Shown here: positions 8,729 to 17,456 of the stretch, piece after piece
How positions within the stretch are numbered: position 1 is the stretch's first letter
Layout: each line of letters begins with the position of its first letter
Source of the DNA: Methylogaea oryzae
Lineage (GTDB): Bacteria; Pseudomonadota; Gammaproteobacteria; Methylococcales; Methylococcaceae
Assembly: GCF_019669985.1 (NCBI RefSeq)
Contig: NZ_AP019782.1
Coordinates: 3,466,001 to 3,530,000 of the forward strand
Direction of reading: 5' to 3'
Length of the DNA: 64,000 nt
The notes under the pieces: model-generated
Seen by the model: only the letters and a program-made list of their open reading frames with translations
Told to the model about the DNA's origin: nothing
The model's database searches: none
Translations under genes and position numbers: made by a program

Positions 8729-9691
8729 ATGCAAATCGGCCCCTACCCGCTAGACGGCAACCTCATCCTCGCCCCCATGGCCGGCATCACCGACCGCCCC
8801 TTCCGCCAAGTCTGCCGGCGGCTGGGAGCGAGCCTGGCGGTGAGCGAAATGGTCACCTCCAACGCCGCCCTCTACGCCAGCGACAAAACCCGCTACCGCG
8901 CCAATTACGACGGCGAAACCGGCCTGCGCTCGGTACAGATCGTCGGCGCCGACCCGGCCATGCTGGCCGAAGCCGCCCGCCACAACGTGGAGAAAGGCGC
9001 CCACATCATCGACATCAACATGGGCTGCCCGGCGAAGAAAGTCTGCAACCTGGCGGCCGGCTCCGCCCTGATGCAGGACGAAATCCAAGTGGCGCGCATC
9101 CTGGAAGCGGTGGTGCAGGCCGTGCCGAACACGCCGGTCACGCTCAAAACCCGCTTGGGCTGGGCCAAGGACCACAAAAACGTCCCCCGCATCGCCCGCA
9201 TCGCCGAGGACTGCGGCATCCAAGCCATCGCCATCCACGGCCGCACCCGCTGCCAGGGCTATAGCGGCGAAGCCGAGTACGGCCTGATCGGCGCGGTGAA
9301 ACAAACGGTGCGCATCCCGGTTATCGCCAACGGCGACATCGCCACCCCGGAAAAAGCCCGCGACGTGCTGCGACAAACCGGCGCCGACGCCCTCATGATC
9401 GGCCGCGCCGCCCAAGGCCGCCCGTGGATATTCCGTCAAATCGCCCATTACCTCGCCGACGGCGAACACTTGCCGCCGCCCAGCACCGCCGAGATCCGCA
9501 CCGTCGTGTTGGCCCATCTGCAAGACCTGCACGACCTCTACGGCGACTACATGGGCGTGCGCATGGCGCGCAAACACATCGCCTGGTACGTGCAGGATTT
9601 GCCGGGCGGCGACGAATTCCGCCGCCGGGTGAACGCGCTGGAGGATTGCGCCGCGCAATTGGCGGCGGTGGCAGCGTTTTTCGACAGGTAG
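8729..9691 (+). CDS. dusB: tRNA-dihydrouridine synthase DusB
   Basis: A 320-residue FMN enzyme reducing uridine to dihydrouridine in the D-loop of tRNAs. It has the TIM-barrel start LAPMAGITDRPFRQ, the catalytic cysteine in NMGCPAKKVCN, the lysine-bearing TLKTRLGW, and the FMN-phosphate site ANGDI...GADALMIGRAAQG. The MGCPAKKV form of the motif points to DusB rather than DusA or DusC. The ATG at 8729 matches family starts; the open frame upstream is not conserved sequence. In many gammaproteobacteria dusB precedes fis, but no fis follows here. Confidence 0.95.
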   Translation: MQIGPYPLDGNLILAPMAGITDRPFRQVCRRLGASLAVSEMVTSNAALYASDKTRYRANYDGETGLRSVQIVGADPAMLAEAARHNVEKGAHIIDINMGCPAKKVCNLAAGSALMQDEIQVARILEAVVQAVPNTPVTLKTRLGWAKDHKNVPRIARIAEDCGIQAIAIHGRTRCQGYSGEAEYGLIGAVKQTVRIPVIANGDIATPEKARDVLRQTGADALMIGRAAQGRPWIFRQIAHYLADGEHLPPPSTAEIRTVVLAHLQDLHDLYGDYMGVRMARKHIAWYVQDLPGGDEFRRRVNALEDCAAQLAAVAAFFDR

Positions 9692-9816
9692 GGCGGAACG
9701 CGCGATTCCGCCAATCGGCGGCGCGCCTATCCGAATGCGCAACGGCGGCGGCTTACGATGCGCACCGAAGGGCGGCTCCAACACCGAAGCGCGGCGAAAT
9801 CCGGACTACTTGCGGA

Positions 9817-9857
9817 GCCCCCTCTCCCCAGCCCCTCTCCCGCTAGCGGGAGAGGGG
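9817..9857. repeat. REP-like palindrome, copy 2
   Basis: The core 9832-9857 is a perfect palindrome: CCCCTCTCCCGC, TA, GCGGGAGAGGGG. It is preceded by a second cccctctcccca block. It resembles the element at 8659-8694. It has no U-tract and so is not a standard terminator, though it could protect the 3' end of the dusB mRNA. Confidence 0.7.
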
Positions 9858-10041
9858 TCTCTTCCGTACCCGTTTGCCGCGCCGAGCACCGCAGCTTGGG
9901 CAGGGAATAACCCGAAGGGCGGCCGCACGGATGCGGCCGGTTGATCGTCAGGCCACGGAAGGCCTGTCGATCAACTCCCGGCTCAAGCGAGGAGCGCAGG
10001 GAACCGCGTTAGCGGCGCGGCAATCGGGTGTCCTTTCTTTT

Positions 10042-10077
10042 GGTTCCTTTTCTTTGGACAAGCAAAGAAAAGGAACC
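10042..10077. repeat. 15-bp perfect inverted repeat
   Basis: GGTTCCTTTTCTTTG and its exact complement CAAAGAAAAGGAACC flank a 6-nt loop (gacaag). Similar elements recur between genes in several proteobacterial genomes. It has no T-run typical of a terminator. Function unknown. Confidence 0.75.
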
Positions 10078-10182
10078 CGCCCGTGGGTGCGGCTAACCCA
10101 CATTCAAATAAACCGCCGCAGGCGCACAAAGTAACCCAAAGCCCAAACACGAAAGGGCGGGTTACGGCTATCGCCTAACCCA

Positions 10183-11015
10183 CTAAGAGATTACATGGCG
10201 TGTTGCAAGAGTTGAAAGCAGCGCATCTTCACTCTGAAACAGTGAAAATTCGTTGATATTGTAATCATCAAGCTGGCGAAGAACCTTCGTAGCTTCGCTT
10301 TTTGGAAGCGTTAGTTTCCACAGCTGATCTTGCTGTTCATAATCATAACCAAAAACATCCGTATGCTTGGCCACATGCCACGCCCCATCTCGGAACTGCA
10401 ATGCTGACGTATACTCGGCTTGTTGAAGAAAGTGCCGTCGGTGCGTCCGAATATTGGGACCTAAGCTGACAATTTTTGGCTCATTAGACGAACCTACCTT
10501 ACCTTTACCTGCGACACAAAAACAGCAACCCGATCTGCCTCCGCCTTCTGAAAGGCGAAGAATGCGGCGACATAGAGAGACCGCGACCAATCAAGAAAAG
10601 GCGATGGAAAACCATGGTGCCGCAAATATATAAGATACTCACAAACCGGCAGAAAATCGAGTCGCAGGCTGTCATAGGCCTCCAGCCTTCTTTCAATTGC
10701 AACGACATCTATATTAGGCCAAATGTGGTTGGTAAAAACCTCTACCTCAGGCTTTATTTTCGAAATAAGGTGATAATAATCCGACAGGCGATTCAGCTTG
10801 GGATACTCTCGGCTCAAGGTTGTATCAAGCCCCCATCCTGAATCCCTTTGCCCGCGATAGAGAAAGCGAGAAACAAAACCTTCGCGCCCAGATAGCGATT
10901 CCGCAGAGCCAGCCTTCAACTGCTCAACATAGTCTTTGAACTCCGACCACGAATTGAAGTTCTTTTCGATCAACTTAAACCCCGCCGAACAATAAGTACG
11001 TAACGCAACGTCCAA
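10183..11015 (-). pseudogene. FRG-domain protein, frameshifted
   Basis: Two overlapping minus-strand reading frames together make one FRG-domain protein. The 5' part (11015 to 10494) has FLYRGQRDSGW, the Phe-Arg-Gly-type motif, and HHGFPSPFLDWSRSLYVAAFFAF. The 3' part (to 10183) has GPNIRTHRRHFLQQAEYT, which normally follows in the same protein. The switch must occur around 10497-10530, in a GTAAAGGTAAGGTAGG stretch, and needs a one-base indel. Biochemical activity of the FRG family is unknown; it is often found in mobile or defence-associated regions. The stretch is visibly AT-richer than its neighbours. The likely start is the TTG at 11015. A sequencing error cannot be excluded. Confidence 0.75.
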
Positions 11016-11031
11016 TCCGCTGACGACATCT

Positions 11032-11063
11032 AAAAACGTGAAAGCGGCCCGAAGGCCGCTTTC
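11032..11063 (-). terminator. rho-independent terminator of rpoH
   Basis: Read on the minus strand, GAAAGCGGCC, a stable TTCG tetraloop and GGCCGCTTTC form a 10-bp stem followed by ACGTTTTTAG. It starts 18 nt after the rpoH stop codon and separates rpoH from the FRG remnant. Confidence 0.85.
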
Positions 11064-11080
11064 TATTTAAAACTCAAAAG

Positions 11081-11935
<855 letters not shown>

Positions 11936-11973
11936 AGTCAGCTGTTCTCCCTCGAACCAAACTCTTGCAAAGC

Positions 11974-12003
11974 AGTTTAGCACTCGCCGCATTTGAGTGC
12001 TAA
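11974..12003 (-). promoter_or_regulatory. putative sigma-70 promoter of rpoH overlapping CIRCE
   Basis: On the minus strand TTAGCA (plus 11998-12003) and TAAACT (plus 11974-11979, 4 of 6 matches to TATAAT) are separated by 18 nt. Both boxes lie in the arms of the CIRCE element, so a bound repressor would cover the promoter. The boxes are weak, and the assignment is an inference from spacing. Confidence 0.4.
11977..12003. promoter_or_regulatory. CIRCE operator (HrcA binding site) upstream of rpoH
   Basis: TTAGCACTC (11977-11985), a 9-nt spacer (11986-11994) and GAGTGCTAA (11995-12003) match the CIRCE consensus TTAGCACTC-N9-GAGTGCTAA at every position of both arms. It lies between the ftsX stop (12023) and the rpoH start (11935). 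CIRCE is the operator of the HrcA repressor, which normally controls groESL and dnaK operons. Its presence here implies HrcA repression of rpoH. No hrcA gene is in the window. Confidence 0.93.
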
Positions 12004-12022
12004 TGGTTTGGAAGGTTCCCTG

Positions 12023-13054
12023 CTATTCGGGATTCATGCGCCGCAACTGGGGCGCCAACACCAGCCAGGCGCCGGCGATGCCGAGTACGGAGGCGCAGAA
12101 GAACAACTCCAGCGTGTCGAAAAAGCCCAGGAAGCGCAGGTCGAAATCGCGGGCGTACAGCACCGACAGGCGCCGCACGGAGGGGTAGACCATCAGCGTC
12201 ATGAAGGTGACGAAGATCCAGGCGGCGAAGCTGCCGAGGAAGCCGTACCAAAAGCCGCAATAGAGGAACGGCCGGCGAATGAAATGGTTGGTGGCCCCCA
12301 CCAGCTTGGCGATGACGATTTCTTCCTTGCGGTTCTCCAGTTCCAGCCGGATGGTGTTGCTCACCACCAGCAGCACCGCCAGGCTGAGCAGGATGCTGAT
12401 CATGGTCACGCCGTGGCCGGCAAGGCTCAACAAGGCTTGCAGCCGTTCCAGCCACTCCATGTCCAGCTGTACGTAATCGGCTTCCGGCAAGGCGCGCAGG
12501 TCTTGCAGCAGGGCTTTCACTTCGTCCGATTCGGCCAGGCCGGCGCGGGGCTTGATCTGGATCACCACCGGCAAGGGATTGGTGCCGAGGGCGTCGAGGG
12601 CTTCGGCGAAGCCGCTGTAGGTGCGGAATTCGCGCAACGCGCCTTCCTTGGTAATCAACGCCACGCTGTCGATGCCGGCATGGCTCTTGAGCCGATCGGC
12701 CAATTGCAGGCCGGCCTCGTCGGTCAGCTTGGGCTTGAGGAACAGGGAGATCTGGCTGCTGTCGTCCAGCACCGCGCCCAGCTGGTTGAGATTCTTCAGC
12801 ATGACGTGGAAGCTGGCCGGCAGGGCCAGGGCGATGGCGATGACGGTGACGGTCAGAGCGCTAGCCACCGGCGTGCGCCACAGGCGGCCCAGGCTGGAGA
12901 AGCAGGTGTGGCCGTGGTTTTCCACGTAGCCGCGCAGTTTCTGCGCCAGGCTGGCGAAATAGCGGTTGGCGGACTTGTGATCGGAGGCGTACAGCGACGA
13001 CACTTCCTGGCGCCGCTGCTGGCTCATGCGCTGTTCGGCGCGGGTGTGCTTCAC
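12023..13054 (-). CDS. ftsX: cell division protein FtsX
   Basis: A 343-residue permease-like membrane protein. With FtsE it forms an ABC-type complex that activates periplasmic amidases through EnvC during septation. It has a cytoplasmic N-terminus rich in charged residues (about 1-55), TM1 near ALTVTVIAIALALPASFHV, a periplasmic domain of about 150 residues, and three C-terminal TM segments (VTMISILLSLAVLLVV, FWYGFLGSFAAWIFVTF, LFFCASVLGIAGAWLVLA). The start overlaps ftsE by 4 nt. Confidence 0.95.
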   Translation of the reverse strand: MKHTRAEQRMSQQRRQEVSSLYASDHKSANRYFASLAQKLRGYVENHGHTCFSSLGRLWRTPVASALTVTVIAIALALPASFHVMLKNLNQLGAVLDDSSQISLFLKPKLTDEAGLQLADRLKSHAGIDSVALITKEGALREFRTYSGFAEALDALGTNPLPVVIQIKPRAGLAESDEVKALLQDLRALPEADYVQLDMEWLERLQALLSLAGHGVTMISILLSLAVLLVVSNTIRLELENRKEEIVIAKLVGATNHFIRRPFLYCGFWYGFLGSFAAWIFVTFMTLMVYPSVRRLSVLYARDFDLRFLGFFDTLELFFCASVLGIAGAWLVLAPQLRRMNPE

Positions 13055-13716
13055 GGGTTGGGGCCCTGCACCAGGCGGCCGTGGTCAAGCCGCATGACCG
13101 GGTAGCCCATTTCCTCGATCAGCGCCAAGTCGTGGCTGGCGATCATCACGGTGACGCCGACGCTGTTGAACTCGGCGAACAGGCCCATGATTTCCCGCGA
13201 CAGCTCAGGATCCAGGTTGCCGGTGGGTTCGTCCGCCAGGATCATGGGCGGCTTGTTGACGATGGCGCGGGCGATGCCCACGCGCTGCTGTTCGCCGCCG
13301 GACAGCGCCATGGGATAGCGCCGTTCCTTGTTGAGCAATCCCACTTTATCCAAGGCGCCGCGCACGCGCCGCCCGACTTCCCGGTGGGCGTAGCCGGCGA
13401 CGATCAACGGCAAGGCGACGTTGTCGAACACGGTGCGGTCGTACAGCAGGCGGTAATCCTGGAAGATCAGGCCGAGCTTGCGGCGCAGGTAGGGAATCTC
13501 GCGCTCGCTGACCCGGCCGATGTTTTTGCCGTCCAGCACGATCTGGCCGCGGGTGCTGCGCTCGATCAAGGCGATGAGCTTGAGCATGGTGCTCTTGCCG
13601 GCGCCGGAATGGCCGGTGAGGAACACCATTTTTCCCCGTTCCAGGGTAAAGCTGACGTCGTTCAGCACCTCGCCTGCGTCGGAGTAGCGCTTGCTCACGC
13701 GATTGAACTGCAACAT
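13051..13716 (-). CDS. ftsE: cell division ATP-binding protein FtsE
   Basis: A 221-residue ABC ATPase, the cytoplasmic partner of FtsX. It has Walker [13 protein letters not shown], the signature [14 protein letters not shown], Walker [13 protein letters not shown] and the switch histidine in IASHD. It lies 33 nt downstream of the CtaA-FtsY fusion gene and overlaps ftsX, keeping the usual ftsY-ftsE-ftsX-rpoH order. Confidence 0.97.
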   Translation of the reverse strand: MLQFNRVSKRYSDAGEVLNDVSFTLERGKMVFLTGHSGAGKSTMLKLIALIERSTRGQIVLDGKNIGRVSEREIPYLRRKLGLIFQDYRLLYDRTVFDNVALPLIVAGYAHREVGRRVRGALDKVGLLNKERRYPMALSGGEQQRVGIARAIVNKPPMILADEPTGNLDPELSREIMGLFAEFNSVGVTVMIASHDLALIEEMGYPVMRLDHGRLVQGPNP

Positions 13717-13749
13717 GGTGGCGTCCGGTTCTCCCTAACTCATACGCAT

Positions 13750-15678
13750 TTATGCCGTTTCCTGCCCGAGCAGCGCGTCCACGAAGGTATCGGCATGGAA
13801 ATCCTGCAAATCGTCGATGCCCTCGCCCACGCCGATGTAGCGGATCGGGATGCCGAACTGGCGCGCCAAGGCGAAGATCACGCCGCCCTTAGCCGTACCG
13901 TCCAGTTTGGTGACAGCGATGCCGGTAAGGTCGACCGCTTCGTTGAACTGGCGCGCCTGGGCGATGGCGTTTTGGCCGGTGCCGGCGTCCAGCACCAACA
14001 GCACTTCGTGGGGCGCGGTTTCGTCCAGCCGGCCGAGGATGCGCTTGATCTTCTTCAGTTCTTCCATCAAGTTGGACTTGGTATGCAGCCGGCCGGCGGT
14101 GTCGGCGATCAGTATATCAACCCCTTTGGCCTGGGCGGATTGCACGGCGTCGAAGATGACCGAAGCGGAGTCTGCGCCGGAATGCTGCGCTACCACCTGG
14201 ATGTCGTTGCGCTCGCCCCAGGTCTGCAACTGTTCCACGGCGGCGGCGCGGAAGGTATCGCCGGCCGCCAGCATGACGCTGTGGCCTTCGCTGGTATAGC
14301 GCCGCGCCAGCTTGCCGATGGTGGTGGTCTTGCCCACGCCGTTGACGCCTACCACCAGGATCACGAACGGCTTGCGGCCGGTATCGACGACCAGCGGCTG
14401 ATCGGCGGGCGCCAGCATGTCGAGCATTTGCGTCTTCAACAGCCGGCGCACGCCGTCGGCGGTCACCGGCGTGTCCTTGGGATACTCGGTGGCCAGGGAC
14501 CGAACCAAGATCTGGGTGGCTTCCACGCCCACGTCGGCCATGAGCAACGTGGTTTCGATGTCTTCGATCAAGCCGTCGTCAATGCGCGGCCCGCTCAGGC
14601 CGGCCAACAGCCCGGCCAAGCCGCCGCCGGTCTTGCGCAGGCCTTTTTGCAGGCGCTGCAACAAGGACGGCGCTTCCTCCGTCGGCCCGGCAGCCGGCTG
14701 CGGCACCGCCTCGGCCTGGGGCGCGGCCGCTGCGACCGCTTGCGGCGCCGCGGCGAATTCCGCCGTCGGCACGTGGGCCAACTGATGGGCGGCGCGCAGC
14801 AGGTGCAGCCAGATGCCCGGGACCAGGGCGGCGTGCAACAGGGTGGCGGCCAGCGGATGGCCGAATTTCACGCCGGCCAGGGCGGTCGCCAGCTGCGCGA
14901 AAGCCAGGGCGTTGATGATGGTGCCGTTGCGGCCGGCGCGCTTGCCGTAGCGGCCGGAACTGAGCACCATGCCGATCCCGGTCAGCAACATGATTAGGCC
15001 GACGCCGCTGATGCGGTGCACCCAGTTAACCGCTACTTGCTCGGCCAGGGCGAACGTCGCCGGCTCGGCGTCCAGCAAACCGCGCCAGACGGCGAAGCCT
15101 TGCGCGTAATCCACCTCGGGCCACCAGTGGCCCAGGCAGGTGGGAACCTCGGGGCAAGCGGTGCCGGCGTGGATTGCGGCTTCCCATGCGCCGGTGACGG
15201 TCTGCGCCATCATCCATACCAGCGCCAGGCTCACCAGCAACCGCGGCTTGATGCCCGCCGGCGAGGTGGCGACGGCGGCGTCCATGCCCGCAGCCAGCCA
15301 TGAGCGGTAAATGAAGGACAAAGCCGCCAGGGACAGCAAGAGGTCGCCGGCCAGCAACAGGGGATGGTAGTGGTAGGCCGCCGCAGTCGCCGCCAGGGCG
15401 ATCTGGCCTGCCACCGTCGCGACCGCCAACCCCGGCTTGAGCGGCGAGGCTTGCCGGAAGGACAGGGCGAAGGCGGCCAACGTCAGCAACAGCTCCACCA
15501 GGTGCACGATGCGTTGCGCCTGGACGGCCCACAACTTGCCGGTCTCGCCCGACAGCAAGCCGTCGCACATCGGCCATTGGCCGCAGGCGGCGTAAGCGCC
15601 GGTGGCTCCGGCGTAAGCGCCCGCCAACAAGCCAAAGACGACGGCGATCAGGGCGGCTAGCAGAATTTTGCGGTACAT
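13750..15678 (-). CDS. ftsY: fusion protein: heme A synthase (CtaA/COX15) + SRP receptor FtsY
   Basis: One uninterrupted 642-codon frame. Residues 1-300 are a COX15/CtaA-type eight-helix protein: AGAYAGATGAYAACGQWPMCDG (half 1) and QTVTGAWEAAIHAGTACPEVPTC (half 2) are the paired family signatures, with His59, His221 (VNWVHRISG) and His282 as likely heme ligands. Residues 301-337 are an Ala/Pro/Gln/Glu linker. Residues 338-642 are a complete FtsY NG GTPase: P-loop GVNGVGKTT (444-452), DTAGR (526-530), TKLDG (590-594). No stop separates the halves; the only internal start candidate near the boundary is a GTG at codon 303 without a ribosome-binding site. CtaA sits where ctaA belongs (after SURF1 and the SCO-like gene), FtsY where ftsY belongs (before ftsE). 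The expected ctaB is absent. The helix 4 histidine seems replaced (LLLAGDLLL). Confidence 0.88.
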   Translation of the reverse strand: MYRKILLAALIAVVFGLLAGAYAGATGAYAACGQWPMCDGLLSGETGKLWAVQAQRIVHLVELLLTLAAFALSFRQASPLKPGLAVATVAGQIALAATAAAYHYHPLLLAGDLLLSLAALSFIYRSWLAAGMDAAVATSPAGIKPRLLVSLALVWMMAQTVTGAWEAAIHAGTACPEVPTCLGHWWPEVDYAQGFAVWRGLLDAEPATFALAEQVAVNWVHRISGVGLIMLLTGIGMVLSSGRYGKRAGRNGTIINALAFAQLATALAGVKFGHPLAATLLHAALVPGIWLHLLRAAHQLAHVPTAEFAAAPQAVAAAAPQAEAVPQPAAGPTEEAPSLLQRLQKGLRKTGGGLAGLLAGLSGPRIDDGLIEDIETTLLMADVGVEATQILVRSLATEYPKDTPVTADGVRRLLKTQMLDMLAPADQPLVVDTGRKPFVILVVGVNGVGKTTTIGKLARRYTSEGHSVMLAAGDTFRAAAVEQLQTWGERNDIQVVAQHSGADSASVIFDAVQSAQAKGVDILIADTAGRLHTKSNLMEELKKIKRILGRLDETAPHEVLLVLDAGTGQNAIAQARQFNEAVDLTGIAVTKLDGTAKGGVIFALARQFGIPIRYIGVGEGIDDLQDFHADTFVDALLGQETA

Positions 15679-15722
15679 GGGGCTAGGTCTTCTTCTTGTA
15701 ATGAGGTGACGTGGGCGGCGTA

Positions 15723-16352
15723 TCAGCCGCTGATGGAAATTTTCAACAGATGCTGCAAGTCGCGCAACAGACCGTGGGGGTCGTAATCCAGCGAATAGCG
15801 CATCATCAGATTGCCGTGCGGATCTATCAGCCATACCGTGGTGGCGGGATCGGCCGCGTCGCCTGGCGCGCGGCGCCAAGCGGTTTGCTCCAATGACTGC
15901 CGCAAACCGGGGGCTGCCTGCGCCAGCATCAGCGTATCGTCGCCGTCCTTCACCGCGCTCAAGGTAGCGGCGTCCATGGCGCCGTCGACTACCAGCAGGC
16001 GGCGCACACGGGGCAAATCCTTGCTCAAGCGCAGCCATACCTGTTTGCCGCGGTGCAAAGCGTCTTGGCAGGCGGCCTCGCAGCGGCCGGCGGGGGCCAG
16101 TTGCGCCAACACCCAACGGTGTTTCAACTCGGCCAAGGGAAAGTCGCCCATGCTCGGCGCCACCGTCAAATCGGCCAAATCGATCGGACGCGGGGGAGCG
16201 ATCAACTCGCCGTAGTTGGTGGTGGAACCCACCCACTCGGGATGTTTCGCCATGTACCAAGCCAAAATGAAAGGCCCGAAAGTGAGCACCGCCACGCCGA
16301 TGATGAGCAAGCGCCCCCTCAGGTTGCCGCTCGCCGGATTGGAATTATTCAT
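15723..16352 (-). CDS. SCO-like membrane-anchored thioredoxin-fold protein
   Basis: A 209-residue protein with one N-terminal TM helix (about 13-33) and a periplasmic domain. A CEAAC (C-x3-C) motif as in the copper site of SCO proteins lies near residue 90, and a C-terminal WLIDPHGNLMMRYSLDYDP segment resembles the SCO/thioredoxin strand with its late histidines. Position between SURF1 and CtaA matches a conserved but poorly studied gene of gammaproteobacterial cox operons. A role in copper delivery to CuA or CuB is an inference from motif and context. Confidence 0.75.
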   Translation of the reverse strand: MNNSNPASGNLRGRLLIIGVAVLTFGPFILAWYMAKHPEWVGSTTNYGELIAPPRPIDLADLTVAPSMGDFPLAELKHRWVLAQLAPAGRCEAACQDALHRGKQVWLRLSKDLPRVRRLLVVDGAMDAATLSAVKDGDDTLMLAQAAPGLRQSLEQTAWRRAPGDAADPATTVWLIDPHGNLMMRYSLDYDPHGLLRDLQHLLKISISG

Positions 16353-16370
16353 TGGTTCGCAAATATCTCG

Positions 16371-17078
16371 CTAATTCGACCGCCCCGGCCGGTGGCGCCA
16401 GGCGATCCAGGATGCATAAACCGCCAATGCCGCCGCCATGGCGAACCATTGAAAGGCGTAGCCCAGGCTTTTGTCCGGATCGATGTGTTGCATCCGCCAC
16501 TCCCGCACATAGCCATCCCCGGCCTGGGCCGCCAGCAGAATTTGATAAGGCTGCAGGCAATAGCCGATGCGTTCCGACAACCGCGCGGCATCCAAGGCTT
16601 GCGCCACCAGCGGATAACCGGCGCCTAGCGCCTCCGCCCCCCGCAGCCGCAGGCCCACCGACGGGAAATGGTCGATGACGCCTTCGACCCTGGCATCGGC
16701 TTGGGTTATGGTGAGCGTCGGCAACTCGCTGCGTACCGGTCCGGCGGGAACCCAACCGCGATTCACCAACACCGCGCAGCCTCCCTCCCTGGGAATCAGT
16801 GGAGTCAAAACGTGGTAGCCGGCGCGGGCATTATAAACTTGGTTGTCCAGCAACACTTGGCGGTCGGCGTCGTATTGTCCAGCGAGGCTGATGCGCCGGT
16901 AACGCTCGTCCTCCCACCCCTGCCCCGGCAGAGCGGCCAACGGCGGTTGCTCGGCCCGCCGCTCGCGAGCGTCCAGCAGCGCACGTTTCTCGTCCGCACG
17001 GCGCAATTGCCACGCCCCCAAATTGATAAACAGCGCGACTCCCGCCAGGACCAGCACCGCCGCCGCCAATCGTTTCAC
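16371..17078 (-). CDS. SURF1 family cytochrome oxidase assembly protein
   Basis: A 235-residue inner-membrane protein with two TM helices, one at each end (about 5-22 and 207-227), flanking a periplasmic domain. Conserved SURF1 features include LGAWQLRRADEKRAL, VLVNRGWVP and the C-terminal HLGYAFQWFAMA-type segment (SLGYAFQWFAMA). SURF1 helps insert heme a into subunit I of aa3 oxidases, fitting its place beside the cox genes. Confidence 0.93.
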   Translation of the reverse strand: MKRLAAAVLVLAGVALFINLGAWQLRRADEKRALLDARERRAEQPPLAALPGQGWEDERYRRISLAGQYDADRQVLLDNQVYNARAGYHVLTPLIPREGGCAVLVNRGWVPAGPVRSELPTLTITQADARVEGVIDHFPSVGLRLRGAEALGAGYPLVAQALDAARLSERIGYCLQPYQILLAAQAGDGYVREWRMQHIDPDKSLGYAFQWFAMAAALAVYASWIAWRHRPGRSN

Positions 17079-17164
17079 GCTATACTTCGCCCCTGCACAC
17101 CCGTTATTGCGCCGCGCCTTTTCGGCGGTGGCCGCTCGCTTTTCCCTTGACCAGGGCTCCCGCC

Positions 17165-17404
17165 ATGATCACCAAATTCGTCGTCATTCTCGTTTTTATT
17201 CTAATCATCGGCAGCCTAGGCTCCGCCCTGATCCACTTGATGGGAGGCCGTAGCGGCAACAAGCGTACAGCCCGCGCACTGACGTGGCGCATCGGCTTGT
17301 CCATCGCCCTGTTCCTCGGCCTCGTCGTCGCAAGCCAACTGGGCTATATCCAGCCCCACGGCATCAGGGGCGGACTTGCCGCTCCCGCCGCGCCAGCGCA
17401 CTGA
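17165..17404 (+). CDS. DUF2909 twin-transmembrane protein
   Basis: A 79-residue protein with two TM helices (about 2-22 and 42-60) joined by a short basic loop (GRSGNKRTARALTWR). It stands alone on the plus strand between SURF1 and coxC, the conserved position and orientation of DUF2909 in gammaproteobacterial cox clusters. Function unknown, probably in oxidase assembly. ATG at 17165 was chosen; the stop falls inside a CTGAC repeat. Confidence 0.88.
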   Translation: MITKFVVILVFILIIGSLGSALIHLMGGRSGNKRTARALTWRIGLSIALFLGLVVASQLGYIQPHGIRGGLAAPAAPAH

Positions 17405-17425
17405 CCTGACCTGACCTGACCTGAC
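17401..17425. repeat. CTGAC pentanucleotide tandem repeat, five units
   Basis: Five exact CTGAC units run from 17401 to 17425, starting within the last codon of the DUF2909 gene. The first unit supplies its TGA stop. A five-base unit shifts frame when copy number changes, but because the stop is in the first unit the protein would not change. Confidence 0.9.
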
Positions 17426-17456
17426 CACCGGCATTCCAGGCAGGATACCCCCCCAT

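Larger units (their letters stand above)
9692..10182. other. 491-bp intergenic region with palindromic repeats
   Basis: No credible gene was seen between dusB and the split FRG gene. The region holds a REP-like palindrome (9817-9857), a 15-bp perfect inverted repeat (10042-10077), and near its right end a GGGTTA/TAACCC repeat pair (about 10160-10182). The mixture of short repeats beside an AT-richer gene suggests an insertion-prone site. Confidence 0.6.

Noticed and set aside
15679-16260. The fusion frame stays open upstream of codon 1 of CtaA to about 16260.
   Set aside because: That part overlaps the SCO-like gene in another frame and shows Arg/Gly-rich shadow composition; MYRKILLAALIAVV at 15678 is the natural CtaA start.
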